Below are positions 1 through 10,690 of a DNA stretch of 64,000 bases, piece after piece (within the stretch, counting starts at the first letter, position 1; every line of letters begins with the position of its first letter). Under the pieces are notes generated by a model. It saw nothing but the letters and a program-made list of their open reading frames with translations. It had not been told where the DNA came from and did not search any database. Where the stretch lies: assembly GCA_963576475.1 (NCBI GenBank), contig OY754979.1, positions 32,185,778 to 32,249,777 on the forward strand, in the 5' to 3' direction. Origin of the DNA: Molanna angustata (lineage: Eukaryota; Arthropoda; Insecta; Trichoptera; Molannidae). A program made the translations under genes and the position numbers.

Positions 1-383
1 GATGGTAATTTTGGTTTTGTGGACGCTACGTGACACTGACAGCAAGGAAAAATGTTTTATTGGCTGCCGTTATTCGTTTCCTTATTTCTGCTGGATCCTC
101 GTTACTCTCTGTTTGACTGGATCCCAGGTTAGTTAACCGATCAACCACTTCAAAGGTGTAATTATCTTTGTATAGGATAGTGCCTCTTGATCTGTGCGAT
201 GGGTTTCTGCTTTGTGTCATCATTTTTGTTTTACCCACATTTATTTGCAGTACCACATCTCGTGCGGCTGCTTCTGTAGGTAAAAGAGCAAACATTGCGG
301 AGTGGTATGAAAAAGGAATTAAGAAAAGTCGCAACTGGATGAAACGATGGTGCGAAATAGAGAGGGATGGAGGACAAAAGTAA
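1..383 (-). pseudogene. LINE reverse transcriptase fragment (palm/thumb end)
   Basis: On the minus strand an open frame runs from about 285 down to 26. It contains LQINVGKTKMM followed about 45 residues later by VVDRLTNLGS and then IRKRITAANK. In non-LTR retrotransposons (RTE and related clades) the first block (IN..KTK) and second block (V..F.YLGS) lie just after the catalytic palm. No YxDD motif is visible here, because the upstream part is missing beyond about 300. The frame stops at 26, so the piece is truncated at both ends and cannot be functional. It abuts another LINE end starting at 384. Family assignment is inference from motif spacing. Confidence 0.65.
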
Positions 384-620
384 GGATCTTCTTCTTCTTT
401 CTTTCTCAGCCATCTCTCCACTGCTGGATGTAGGCCTCTTCTAAAAGCTTCCACTCGTCTTTTTTTGGGCTTTTTGAACCCATCTGCTTCCAGCGACAGG
501 GAGAATATCACCGGCCCTTTTCATATCCCATGGTCTCTAATTTAGAATTCTGGGTGCCCATCTGTCCGTACCCTGTCTGGCAACATGACAAGCCCATTGC
601 CATTTAAGTAAGGATAGTCG
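384..620 (-). mobile_element. RTE-like LINE 3' end with AAG tail (RTE-B type)
   Basis: Read on the minus strand, the segment ends in a short AAG run. Just before it lies a frame giving KKDEWKLLEEAYIQQWRDG. That matches the usual RTE-like C-terminus (W..L.EA..Q.W) and closely parallels the better copy at 15275-15565. Further upstream the frame is broken. The same conserved stretch returns at 49802, so this is one of several AAG-tailed, 5'-truncated copies. All of them here lie on the minus strand. Confidence 0.65.
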
Positions 621-1293
621 ACCCCAAAACATGGATGAGGGAAAGAAATCATAGTTTTATTAGATGAACGAGTATATCTATAACATAGATGAAGCGTTGG
701 TGCTTTCGTAAAACATATCTAACGTATTTAGGGGTACAATTATTGTACAAATAATTCCAAATATTTATTTTTTTTAAAACATACATACAATATAAAATGA
801 TTAGAAAAAAAACGCAATTTTGTTCAATCACAACGTATCGGTATTGAGTTAGATTCGTCACTTGTATATCGAGGTACTACTGTGAATTCTAGGCATGCAT
901 CATTACTAATTATAACCAAGTATGTATACAATTTAATATTAATAATAATTATCTACACTCCCTCATATCCCGGTCAATACTCTTATGTAGGTATGTAAGT
1001 AAATACATAAGTAATATGTAGATTATTAATATTATCAAGTTGTCAGCGCTGTTTGTGCTACGTCTTCATTAGGCAAATCACATAGTCTACTTGTTATATT
1101 ATTACTAAACCATACTCGATAATTATACCTCAACCCTATTCAACATTCACTTCACTCATTGTCATACTTTTCAACCAAGGACGTGTCTCTCGCAGAGTTT
1201 GAACGGCGGAGAAACTCATCGCCACGCCGTCATTGGGGTATTGTGGACTCTAGTCGGAGTCGAAGTTCTATTTTACATTTGCTTAAAACAAAT
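621..1293. other. AT-rich stretch without recognisable genes
   Basis: No reading frame, tRNA-like head or inverted ends could be supported. The part near 1160-1270 is less AT-rich than its surroundings but matches nothing else in the window. Confidence 0.5.
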
Positions 1294-1460
1294 TTATTTT
1301 ATTTAGTTTGTTGATTGACATTTCGTGGTAAGACATAGATAATATTTGGATTTATTTTTATATAGTTTGTCGACTGACGTTTCGTGGTAAAACATAGATA
1401 ATATTTGGATTTATTTTTTTATAGTTTGTCGACTGACGTATCGTGGTAAAACATAGATAA
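1294..1460. repeat. ~59-bp satellite, left block
   Basis: About three units share the core GACTGACGTTTCGTGGTAAA followed by ACATAGATAATATTTGGATT. They start about 59 bases apart (1308, 1367, 1426). The array resumes at about 2617 after an insertion. Confidence 0.85.
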
Positions 1461-2151
1461 TCGAATATTTTTATTATTGCATATGCGCAAACATTGGATT
1501 TTTTTTCCCTGTCGGGAGTCAAAGATATTTTTTAACAGATTTTTAATTATCTCAATAGAGACGAAGTTGGAATATTTATTGTAGGAGAACCGGGAAATCA
1601 AGGCACCTACAGGGCTTACGACCTGTCATCGGCTGGTTTACGTGATCACTTTATGCGCTTGCGCAACGTTCACCAATTATGCCTTTTCTATGCGAAAAAT
1701 GCATTGTCACCTCAGATATAAGAATTGTAGCTTTCATTATTTACAAAAAACCAATTCTCTCAATAGATGGCGTTCCAACAAAATAAATAAAAATAATAAG
1801 ATTGTTGTTCATAATTTCACCCATAGATGGCTGTAGTAAAAATTCCTTATTTTCAAGCGAAAAGAATTTCAGTATTACAATATATAGAACTTTCAAAATT
1901 GAATTGATAGGGATCTCATTGAAAAGGCATAATTGGTGAACGTTGCGCAAGCGCATAAAGTGATCACGTAAACCAGCCGATGACAGGTCGTAAGCCCTGT
2001 AGGTGCCTTGATTTCCCGGTTCTCCTACAATAAATATTCCAACTTCGTCTCTATTGAGATAATTAAAAATCTGTTAAAAAATATCTTTGACTCCCGACAG
2101 GGAAAAAAAATCCAATGTTTGCGCATATGCAATAATAAAAATATTCGATTA
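1458..2151. repeat. Perfect 231-bp inverted repeat with 232-bp spacer
   Basis: Bases 1458-1688 are, as far as I can read, an exact reverse complement of 1921-2151. The spacer is 1689-1920. The arms contain a dispersed repeat (core TGATCACGTAAACCAGCC) whose single copies occur at 39601 and 53655. The structure sits inside the 59-bp satellite and would fold into a long hairpin if transcribed. Confidence 0.9.
1686..2081. repeat. 396-bp direct duplication (second copy 2223-2618)
   Basis: The second copy begins 537 bases downstream. It carries the same 71-codon minus-strand frame (1741-1956 and 2278-2493, identical translation). I see no mismatch, so the duplication is recent. The frame matches no protein I recognise and is treated as chance. 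Confidence 0.9.
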
Positions 2152-2616
2152 CTTACACATTGGTACAAGTAGGTAAATAAGACAAAAATGACCTTATAAG
2201 TCTGGCGCAATTCAGGGGTGACTTCTATGCGAAAAATGCATTGTCACCTCAGATATAAGAATTGTAGCTTTCATTATTTACAAAAAACCAATTCTCTCAA
2301 TAGATGGCGTTCCAACAAAATAAATAAAAATAATAAGATTGTTGTTCATAATTTCACCCATAGATGGCTGTAGTAAAAATTCCTTATTTTCAAGCGAAAA
2401 GAATTTCAGTATTACAATATATAGAACTTTCAAAATTGAATTGATAGGGATCTCATTGAAAAGGCATAATTGGTGAACGTTGCGCAAGCGCATAAAGTGA
2501 TCACGTAAACCAGCCGATGACAGGTCGTAAGCCCTGTAGGTGCCTTGATTTCCCGGTTCTCCTACAATAAATATTCCAACTTCGTCTCTATTGAGATAAT
2601 TAAAAATCTGTTAAAA

Positions 2617-3062
2617 AACATAGATAATATTTGGATTTATTTTTTATAGTTTGTCGACTGACGTTTCGTGGTAAAACATATGTAGATAATATTTGGATTT
2701 ATTTTTTTATAGTTTGTCGACTGACGTTTCGTGGTAAAGCATAGATTATTTTTGGATTTATTTTTATATAGTTTTTCGACTGACATTTCGTGGTAAAACA
2801 TAGATAATATTTGGATTTATTTTTATAGAATGTCGACTGACGTTTCGTGGTAAATCATAGATAATATTTGGATTTATTTTTTTATATTTGTCGACTGACG
2901 TTTCGTGGTAAAACATAGATAATATTTGGATTTATTTTTTTTATATATGTCTACTGACGTTTCGTGGTAAAACATAGATGATATTTGGATTTATTTTTAT
3001 AGAATGTAGACTGACGTTTCGTGGTAAAACATAGATAATATTTGGATTTATTTTTATTTAGT
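2617..3062. repeat. ~59-bp satellite, right block
   Basis: About eight units of the same repeat as 1294-1460 follow here, each with GACTGACGTTTCGTGG and TAAAACATAGATAATATTTG, spaced roughly 57-64 bases apart with small length changes. The block begins exactly where the duplicated insertion ends. Confidence 0.85.
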
Positions 3063-3694
3063 TTGACGATATTTTGCTGTAAGACTTAGATTATTTTCAA
3101 ACACCGCAATGTATTCAAGAACTATATCAAAGTGCATCCCGACCTATTGTTAAAATACTTCATCCAAAAGTACCACATTTTAATGTGTGTATTTACCATC
3201 ATTATGTACGTGTCCTAGCAAGTTTTTATTCTTACTTACAAATAGTCAGTATTCTGGATGAATCCTTTTTACAATTATCTTTAATATCTCCAATGATGGA
3301 ATAGTACCATGCTTTTGTTAAGGCTTTTATGCTTTATTTTACATTTTGTTAATGCAAAAATGTTTTTCTTCTTGTTTCTTATATTGATGTTTATGTTCTT
3401 AATTCAATCGATTGAAATTTCTATCGCATGATGTAAAAGCGTAGTGAAAATACATTGAAATTATCTGTCTTAAAACAGGAATTATTTCTAGTTAGATAGA
3501 CATAGGAAAAGTGATGTAATGATGGCAATCAGGGAGCACCCATGGTTTTTTATTATTATTTTTAGTTTATCATGTTTTTTGTTTTGTATATTTATTTTTT
3601 TTTTCTTTTTATATAAATACTGAGTGGTCTCTGTGGTGTATTGTTTCTGAAAGTTTTCTTTTCTTATGTTAAATTTTTTTTTTTTGCGGCGCTG
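3063..3694. other. AT-rich, no gene seen
   Basis: Long T runs and no supported frame. Nothing here recurs elsewhere in the window. Confidence 0.45.
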
Positions 3695-3905
3695 GCCGAT
3701 TTACTAATGATATTAATAACAATTAAGCACTACAAATAATAACACTCAATTATTATTATTACCATTATACACTTCCTCAAAAGAATTTGCAGATCAATGC
3801 GTAAATTGTAAATTATTTAAAAGAGCAAAATAAAATGTAACAAACGCATCATCAAGCTTTCAATTGGGAATAGTTCACCCATCCAGATACTTAACATATC
3901 AAAGG
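3695..3905 (+). repeat. Dispersed repeat R3, copy 1
   Basis: This segment aligns closely to 12450-12665. Shared blocks include TGGCCGATTTA, ATACACTTCCTCAAAAGAAT and TTCACCCATCCAGATACTTA. A diverged part recurs near 53195-53305. Class unknown; I see no coding potential and no clear ends. Confidence 0.75.
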
Positions 3906-4151
3906 ATTAGGCTCTTATTATTATTATTATTAATTTTTTCTTATTATTTCGAAAAGAATGTTTGAAGTACGTTTTTTTATACTATACTATCTATTGGAAA
4001 ACAAAATTGTGATAGTACACAATGATTTACATAATGGATATCATAAATCATTCATAGATTTAATATCCAACTCTAGTTCCTCTTTTAAAATTTTGTTTCC
4101 AAATTTTTACGACACACAAGTAAGATTTGAAGATGGGCTGGTGAAGAAACA
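3906..4151 (+). other. Short unrecognised open frame region
   Basis: A 65-codon frame at 3958-4155 (starts MFEVRFFILYY) is not recognised. Its last codons overlap the target site of the following LINE, so a functional gene is unlikely. Confidence 0.25.
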
Positions 4152-4430
4152 TTAGTTACATACATACATACATACCATCACGCCATGTCCCTTACGGGGT
4201 AGGCAGAGAGAACCGAAGGCCATATCTTTCTATCCTGGCACACATTCATCGCCTCGTCAACATTTTTATTTATTTTTATAAATATTTTATTTATATTCAT
4301 GCATCGTCTCATACATGTTCGTCTATTGTACACGCTTCTAACATTTCCTTCTTTCAGAATATCGTTCACATGCTCGTGCCATCCCTTTCTTGGGCGGCCC
4401 CGGCCTCCCAAGTCTCTTAGTTACATACAT
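4152..4430 (-). mobile_element. 5'-truncated RTE-like LINE with 14-bp target duplication (RTE-A)
   Basis: On the minus strand the C-terminal coding end of the same family as 40714-41439 is present, from GRGRPRKGWHEHVNDIL to the final PVRDMA and stop, then a TGTA-type tail. The 14-base string TTAGTTACATACAT stands on both sides (4152-4165 and 4417-4430), as expected of target-primed reverse transcription. The copy is truncated within the RGRGRPRKG motif, leaving about 75 codons, and is interrupted by a small AT insertion at 4263-4296. Confidence 0.85.
4263..4296. mobile_element. ~33-bp LINE tail-only insertion inside the RTE-A copy
   Basis: Compared with the intact copy at 41 kb, about 33 extra bases are present here, reading TTTATTTATTTTTATAAATA and continuing with ATTTTATTTATA. 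The same string forms the outer end of the palindrome at 10957-10981. The insert therefore looks like the very 3' end of another retroposon. A duplication of at most 2-3 bases (ATT) flanks it. Confidence 0.6.
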
Positions 4431-4634
4431 TTGCAAACAATAATATTGAAATATAGACACCTTTTGTAAGTTGCAATTCTTTCTATTATTTCGATGTCCT
4501 CATGTTTTAACTATCATAATAATTTCAATTTTAAAATTAAATGAATATTTTATTTATTTATTTATTTATACGACTCAACGAATATATTTTTATATAATAT
4601 AATAAATAACATAATATTATTCTCCTGCATACTT

Positions 4635-5040
4635 TACATACATACCATCACAGCATGTCCTATAATGATAGGGTAACCAGTGACAGGTGTGCATAACCTT
4701 ATACAAAGAACACTACACATACGTGTTTACCCACGCACCAGTCTCCACATCAAAAAGGCAACATCGAGAATGAGTAGTGAACCTCATTACTGAAGTATGT
4801 GAAATGTTATTGTTGCCTGTTGTATTTTCGATACCCGATTTAAATTTTTGATAGTTGATTTTTCATACAAATGAAAATGTTTTTTAGAATAGAATCTTTG
4901 AAATAAATGAGATTATGAAATATTAATATTTTTCGTGAGATATGTAAGCCTGTTTTAAAATACATATTGTTAAAGTATGTTTATTATTAGTAATGATTAC
5001 AGTGGAAGCACTATTTAAAGCCGGTGCCTCACAAACTTTA
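4635..5040 (-). repeat. ATTC-family repeat, diverged copy
   Basis: It aligns to 28974-29275 on the same strand, sharing CATACCATCAC, GGGTAACCAG, TTATTGTTGCCTGTTGTATT and AAGCCGGTGCCTCAC. About 140 extra bases lie between the last two blocks, so a further insertion is likely near 4860-4995. Confidence 0.7.
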
Positions 5041-5515
5041 GAATTATGAAAAAAATCACTTTCTTTTATCGTTATACATAGTATAAAGAAAAAGAATTTC
5101 AGCTTATTTGGGAGTTGGTTCCTATTATGTATATATGTTAGTGGGTGTATATATACTCACAAGGGTTCAGAGTATATATACATATTATGTAGGACGGTAT
5201 CTCATATTGAAAATGTGTGTTGTCACAACTTTCACAAGATGAAATTTCTCTCCACTATTATTATGTTGGTAGGCATATTATATTTTACAAGAAGCATAAG
5301 ATAATATTTTTCGTTTATTTTATGGATATTATTAAAATAAGAATTGGAACTCATGTAAGCCTTCTGATGCTTATGTAGAGAAAAGGCATTTTTTCTTGTA
5401 TTATATCACCAATGGAGAATATTTTGCAGAAATATTTTAAAATGCATTATTCATTGTGTCATGAAATTGAACACAAACCAGGCAAAAAAACATGACACAT
5501 TTTATTTTATTTATA
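5041..5515. other. AT-rich, no gene seen
   Basis: Contains TATATA-rich imperfect palindromes near 5130-5190. No coding evidence. Confidence 0.4.
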
Positions 5516-5768
5516 TTACAACACAATCACATGATACACATAAAAAAACATATTATTAAACACATCATTTAGTACTCTTGTAGGTGATTTACAGGAACTT
5601 CGCCACACATTGACAGTACTTTCAGTTCTTCGATTTCCACGCTCAGTGAATGATGCAGGCTGGATCCTCGCCGCGTGTGATAAGTCACCGTCGAGCGAGA
5701 CATTAAGGCGTCTGTCCTGCTCTTCTATAGGTAAGAATTGAAGGCGGCACCGACCTTTTGCCCAGAAT
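5516..5768 (-). pseudogene. Unrecognised coding remnant, interrupted by a hAT-type insertion
   Basis: The minus-strand frame reads TLGFWAKGRCRLQF and continues through RRLNVSLDGDLSHAARIQ. It is clearly richer in G and C than its surroundings. When the 5777-6590 insertion and one target copy are mentally removed, the frame continues without a stop into 6599-6670, giving IGGLASKVGSGRSP joined to TLGFWAKG. That continuity shows one older coding stretch of about 90 codons was split. I do not recognise the protein; the end of an old retroelement polyprotein is possible. The C-terminal part after SCKSPTRVL runs into AT-rich sequence and is probably not original. Confidence 0.5.
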
Positions 5769-5776
5769 CCTAGGGT

Positions 5777-6590
5777 TAGAGGTGGGAAAAACAACTTATT
5801 TTTTTAAACGTTATAGACGTTTCCTTAATTTAAATAACGTTATTTTTAAAGGCTTAAAAAGCTTAAAGGCTTATTTATATTTGTACTGTATATATATACA
5901 AGTACAATATACCAAAATCTAAAAACAATAACACATTAACATGCAATGAAAAAAAAGGTATGTTTTTGAAATAAATATAATGTACTTTTATTTTTTTGCT
6001 TCCTCTATAAAGTATTTAAAATGTAGTCTAAACCCTTTGACGAAAATACAGTAGAAATGTTATACAATACATACATAAGTTTAAAAATTATGTTGATAAT
6101 AATTTTGTACGCTCGAATCATCTAACAAAGCCGACAACGCACAATAAACCAACCCGATAGGCGTTTTAAACGATACTAAAGAAACAAAAAATAAACGTTT
6201 TCAAAAATCAGTAATAATAATAACTTATAACGTTGAACGAAACAAGACGATTTGAAACTGATCATTCGTCACACACAATGATGTCAACAGATGTCTAGCG
6301 ACCGACAACGCTGCACGCCGGTCAGCTAATCATAAATCACAATCATCTCGCAACGTTGTCGTTAAAAATAATACATCTTTGTTATTATTATAAAATAAGC
6401 TTTTAACGAAAAACAGCCTTTAACGAAAAACAGCTTTTAACGAAATCATCATCGGAACGTTATGATTCATGATTGAAATCGTTGTAACACTCGCAACGTT
6501 CAACGAATATGGTTTAAAATTTATAACGTTTGATTGATTATTTTTTTAAACGAATATTTTAATCAGCTTTCTTTTAAACGATCATCTCTA
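5777..6590. mobile_element. Non-autonomous hAT-type element (814 bp) with 8-bp target duplication
   Basis: The identical octamer CCTAGGGT stands at 5769-5776 and 6591-6598. Directly inside are inverted ends, TAGAGGTG on the left and TAGAGATG (reverse complement of the right end). An 8-base target duplication with short TAGAG/CAGGG-like ends is the hallmark of hAT elements. Subterminal AACGTT and TTTAAACG motifs recur at both ends. No transposase frame is present. Removing it restores an open frame in the flanks. Confidence 0.8.
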
Positions 6591-6598
6591 CCTAGGGT

Positions 6599-6700
6599 GG
6601 GGCTGCGGCCACTCCCAACTTTACTGGCTAGGCCCCCTATGGCCACAACCTGGCCCCGATGTCACAGTTATACTTTTATCCAAAACAGTGAAAGATCTAG
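6599..6700 (-). pseudogene. Upstream half of the frame split by the hAT insertion
   Basis: This GC-rich piece is the continuation of the 5516-5768 coding remnant. Its minus-strand frame IGGLASKVGSGRSP is in register with TLGFWAKG across the removed insertion. A stop lies just upstream near 6690. Confidence 0.45.
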
Positions 6701-6779
6701 TTATTTTTTCAACTATCAGCCGAAAAATTTTCTAATATATTCACTCATTCAAAAAAAAATCAAAAATATATTCAAACAA

Positions 6780-7203
6780 GAACTTTCCTTCTCCCCATTC
6801 TCGATTATGCAGATATTTGCTAATTAGATCTTAACCAGGAACATCTTCACAAATAAGATCGATTGTAATATTTCTGCATACGATCAATGACTAACTATTC
6901 ACCTGCGCCAGGATCAACACTCCTTGTCTCATGTCTAATATATTGAACAACTCTTATGTTCCATCATATCTCACAGAAAAATTTCCACCTCTGGCCTCTC
7001 GTGGACTCCTTCTTAGATCTTGAGAAGAAAGAACCCTTGCCATCCTATCACATGCTACGAATTTCATCGTCCTTTACTGTCCATGCTGCATGGTTATGGA
7101 ACCTCTTGGTCTTTGACATTAGAACTGCACCAATGTTAGCAACAGTTAAAATTAGTCTAAAACGCGCGCTCCTACTTTCTATTCTAATTACTTCCTATTA
7201 GTT
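6780..7203 (+). pseudogene. LINE reverse transcriptase C-terminus, degenerate
   Basis: The plus-strand frame reads LLPILDYADIC, stop, LDLNQEHLHK and, after further stops and shifts, HAAWLWNLLVF and LKRALL. The L.DYAD block and the final AxxLWNxL block are conserved C-terminal features of CR1/Jockey-like LINEs. The same two blocks appear in the copy at 38034-38632 (LLDYADVSYLD, SARLWNSLSPD), so the two belong to one family. Several stops make this copy dead. No YxDD catalytic motif is included, as it is 5'-truncated. Confidence 0.7.
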
Positions 7204-7566
7204 TCCCTAATCCTATAGTTAAAAAAACCACCTCTCCTTTTTTCCTTTCCCCTTTTTGATCATAATCTGGTATCAGGTAACATCTAAGATTTGTTCAAGC
7301 CTCATTATTATGCATATCCATATGTGCAGATGAGTGGTAGGTATATATTATGAATGGGTTTGTATAGCACGCACATAATATATATTCTTTTTTTGATATT
7401 ATATATCTTTATAGTTTTTATAATACCTAAATGTGTCCAATCATCTTCATCCAAATAGCAGATGTGCTACATAGCAGATGATTGTGTGGAAGAAATCGCA
7501 ACTAGGCAATAAGTCCGCTATTTATACTGTCATAAAATTGTATGTACACTAAAATGTTAAAAACAA
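7204..7566. other. No gene seen
   Basis: AT-rich; probably includes the 3' UTR of the preceding LINE. No clear tail or target duplication. Confidence 0.4.
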
Positions 7567-7567
7567 A

Positions 7568-7876
7568 TACATACATACATACATACCATCACGCCATATC
7601 CCTTATGGGGTGAGCAGAGAGAACCGAGCGCCATACTCCTCTATTTTTGCATACATTCCTAGCTTCCTTTACATCCATACATCGTCTCATACATGCTCGT
7701 CGATTATTCAAGCTTCTTATATTTCCTTCTTTCAAAATATCATTCACATGGTCATGCCATCCCTTTCTGGGGCGGCCCCTACTATTCACTCCATCTCTTA
7801 CACCCATGTATATTTTTTTGGTCAGTCGTTCATCATTCATTCTTTCAATATGTCCAAACCACCTCAAGGAATTCAC
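7568..7876 (-). mobile_element. 5'-truncated RTE-like LINE 3' end (RTE-A)
   Basis: The minus-strand frame carries SLRWFGHIERMNDERLTKKI, then SRGRPRKGWHDHVNDILKEG and the terminal HPIRDMA with stop at 7589. A tail of about five TACA units (plus-strand reading) lies at 7568-7587. Similarity to the 41-kb copy ends at about 7876, after which the open frame runs into unrelated AT-rich codons rich in Phe and Ile. So about 95 codons are LINE and the rest of the frame is chance. No stop lies inside the LINE part. Confidence 0.8.
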
Positions 7877-8710
7877 AATATATAAATATATAAAAATAAA
7901 CAATATATAAAAATAAATAAAGAATAGAAAATTCACATTCGTGTACATACATATTCGACGTACGAATTCACATACCTACATATTCGAAGAAGTCGCTTAA
8001 ATCATCATCCATCGAAAACATCTCATATTTTAGTATTAAACCACAAGTAAGGTTCCAACGCGCATGCGCTAAGTATTTAGATAATATATGTCTCTGTAAT
8101 GCAATTCTCATACAAAAACTTCATAGCATCCTCCAGTTAGGATGCCACGTGATATTCTAACATAAATGAGCGACTGTGCAACGAAAACATGGTTGGTATT
8201 TAGAATTTAGTATTTAGGTCGGACTTTTCATTCGGACCTATGTATCTTTTTCATGTTCATATATATATATTTTATGTTCGGCATATGAAAATATATATCA
8301 ACTTCATTTCAAATACCCACGTCTATATAACAATATTTCACAATATACCTTTTGTATAAATAACAGACATTTTGGTTGGAGTGAAAAGATATAAAATGAA
8401 TTTCTCTTTAGACTCTCGGATAATATTATGTGAAATCCATGTTATATGTCTTTCTCGCCTAGGGACATGGCATGATACATACATCTGTATGATTATGTAA
8501 TGTACTTCCCTTTACACTACATCTTAACATATGATATACATATCTACATACATTGGTAACCATTAACAACCCTTACACATCGAAATAAGGGCATGTTTCT
8601 GCTGATATTATTATTATTTCTCGAAAACTTTAGAACTTTCTTGTAACTTCCGTTGTTTCAAATATATCTAGTTATGTACCTACCTATAGACAAAGAAGCA
8701 GTTTATCGTA
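7877..8710. other. No gene seen
   Basis: AT-rich. No supported frame, repeat partner or RNA gene was recognised. Confidence 0.4.
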
Positions 8711-8935
8711 AACAAAATCGTAATTACGATACAAATTATTTAACTGAAAAATCACAATTAAAGCACGAACTTTTCATCATATCGTAGAATCATCATTACG
8801 ATTGAAATTATTTCACAGAAAAATCACAATTGAAGCACGAACTTTTCATCATATCGTAGAATCATCATTACGATAGATTTTTTTTCACTGAAATATCACC
8901 ATTTAATCACAAACTTTTCATCACATCGTAGAATT

Positions 8936-9356
8936 ATTTATTTATATAATTTATGTACATGTGTACAAAGGCAGGTTTATTGCCATAAGGCAATTTCTTC
9001 CAACCAACCCGAGCAACGTGAAGTCTCTGAGTTAAATTGGTACAATACTAATTTATTGAGAAATATATAGATAAAAAATAACATAAAAGAGTAAGAAATA
9101 TAAAAAATACAAAGAGAAATAAAAATGAAAAGAGTTTAAAAAAAAAAGAATAATAAAAATAATACTGATCATAGCAATGAGGAAAAGGAGGTTACGGAAG
9201 GATATAGAAGGAATTCAGGAACTATTTGACAAATAAAGTTTTTTTAGTTTACCTTTAAATATTTGAATGGATTGAGATGACGTTACTTCATCACTTAGGC
9301 CATTCCATAGTCTAGCTGATTGTACTTGAAAAGAGGAGCTGAAGACTTCTGTATTG
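8936..9356 (-). mobile_element. 5'-truncated LINE 3' end inserted in the satellite (family C)
   Basis: It aligns to the 3' UTR and last codons of the copy at 37770-38632. Shared landmarks are TTATTGC, GGCAATTTCTTCCAACCAAC, CATAGCAATGA and CCATAGTCTAGCTGA. The left edge is an ATTTA-rich tail. Satellite sequence resumes on both sides, so this insertion is younger than the array. The target duplication is unclear (perhaps only a few bases). Confidence 0.8.
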
Positions 9357-9940
9357 TAATTTCATCATTACGATTGAAATTATTTCACAGAAAAATCACA
9401 ATTGAAGCACGAATTTTTCATCATATCGTAGAATCATCATTACGATGTATTTTTTTTTCACTGAAATATCACCATTTAATCACAAACTTTACATCACATC
9501 GTAGAATCATCATTACGATTGAAATTATTTCACAGAAAAATCACAATTGAAGCACGAACTTTTCATCATATCGTAGAATAATCATTACGATAGATTTTTT
9601 TTCACTGAAATATCACCATTTAATCACAAACTTTTTATCACATCGTAGAATCATCATTACGATTGAAATTATTTCACAGAAAAATCACAATTGAAGCACG
9701 AACTTTTCATGATATCGTAGAATCATCATTACGATAGATTTTTTTTCACTGAAATATCACCATTTAGTCAAAAACTTTTCATCACATCGTAGAATCATCA
9801 TTACGATTGAAATTATTTCTCAGAAAAATCACAATTGAAGCACGAACTTTTCATCATATCGAAGAATAATCATTACGATAGAATTTTTTTCACTGAAATA
9901 TCACCATTTAATCACAAAACTTTTCATCACATCGTAGAAT

Positions 9941-10046
9941 CATCATTAATTACACATTAATTACAATCATCATTATCACACATCATTAATTACACATTAA
10001 TTACAATCATCATTATCACACATCATTAATTACACATTAATTACAC
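9941..10046. repeat. 40-bp tandem subrepeat inside the satellite
   Basis: Units starting at exactly 9941, 9981 and 10021 begin CATCATTAATTACACATTAA. This looks like a local slippage expansion of the CATCATTA part of a satellite monomer. Confidence 0.9.
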
Positions 10047-10690
10047 GATTGAAATTATTTCACAGAAAAATCACAATTGAAGCACGAACTTTTCATCATA
10101 TCGTAGAATCATCATTACGATAGATTTTTTTTCACTGAAATATCACCATTTAATCACAAACTTTTCATTACATTGTAGAATCATCATTACGATTGAAATT
10201 ATTTCACAGAAAAATCACAATTAAAGCACGAACTTTTCATCATATCGTAGGATCATGATTACGATAGATTTTTTTTCACTGAAATATCACCATTTAGTCA
10301 AAAACTTTTCATCACATCGTAGAATCATTATTACGATAGAATTTTATTCACTGAAATATCACCATTTAAGCACAAACTTTTCATTATATCGTAGAATCAT
10401 CATTACGATAGAAATTATTTCACTTAAAAATCAACACCTTTATATTTGATTTTTTAAACGACAATCAGGTTTTCATAAGTTTAATTTTCACGATAGTTTT
10501 TTTCGACCTTCACCAGGCGAAACTTTCATTCTGTAATAGAATTATAAATTTGTTATTTTTTTGTTACAATATATTTGTCAGTGTTAACACACCTCCACAT
10601 TGCTTTTCTAATTGAGTTAGGCAAAAAAAACAGAACGCCACACTAATCTAACGTTTATTTATTAGTTCTCGGGAAACTAACAGGTACAAA

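Larger units (their letters stand above)
8711..10440. repeat. Dimeric 144-bp satellite array
   Basis: Two related ~72-bp monomers alternate. Type A has CATTACGATTGAAATTATTT and CACGAACTTTTCATC; type B has CATTACGATAGATTTTTTTT and CACCATTTAATCAC. Type-A starts at 9366, 9511, 9655 and 9799 give dimer spacings of 145, 144 and 144 bases. Each monomer ends ATCGTAGAATCAT. The array is interrupted by a LINE (8936-9356) and by a 40-bp subrepeat (9941-10046). Towards 10255-10440 the alternation decays into B-like monomers. Open frames inside it are chance. Confidence 0.9.

Noticed and set aside
1741..1956. 71-codon minus frame present twice with identical sequence
   Set aside because: The identity comes from the 396-bp DNA duplication; the frame resembles no protein and is not open in the diverged copies at 39.6 and 53.7 kb.
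9320..9550. Plus-strand frames within the 144-bp satellite (also 10255-10449)
   Set aside because: The codons follow the satellite period and start partly in an inserted LINE tail.
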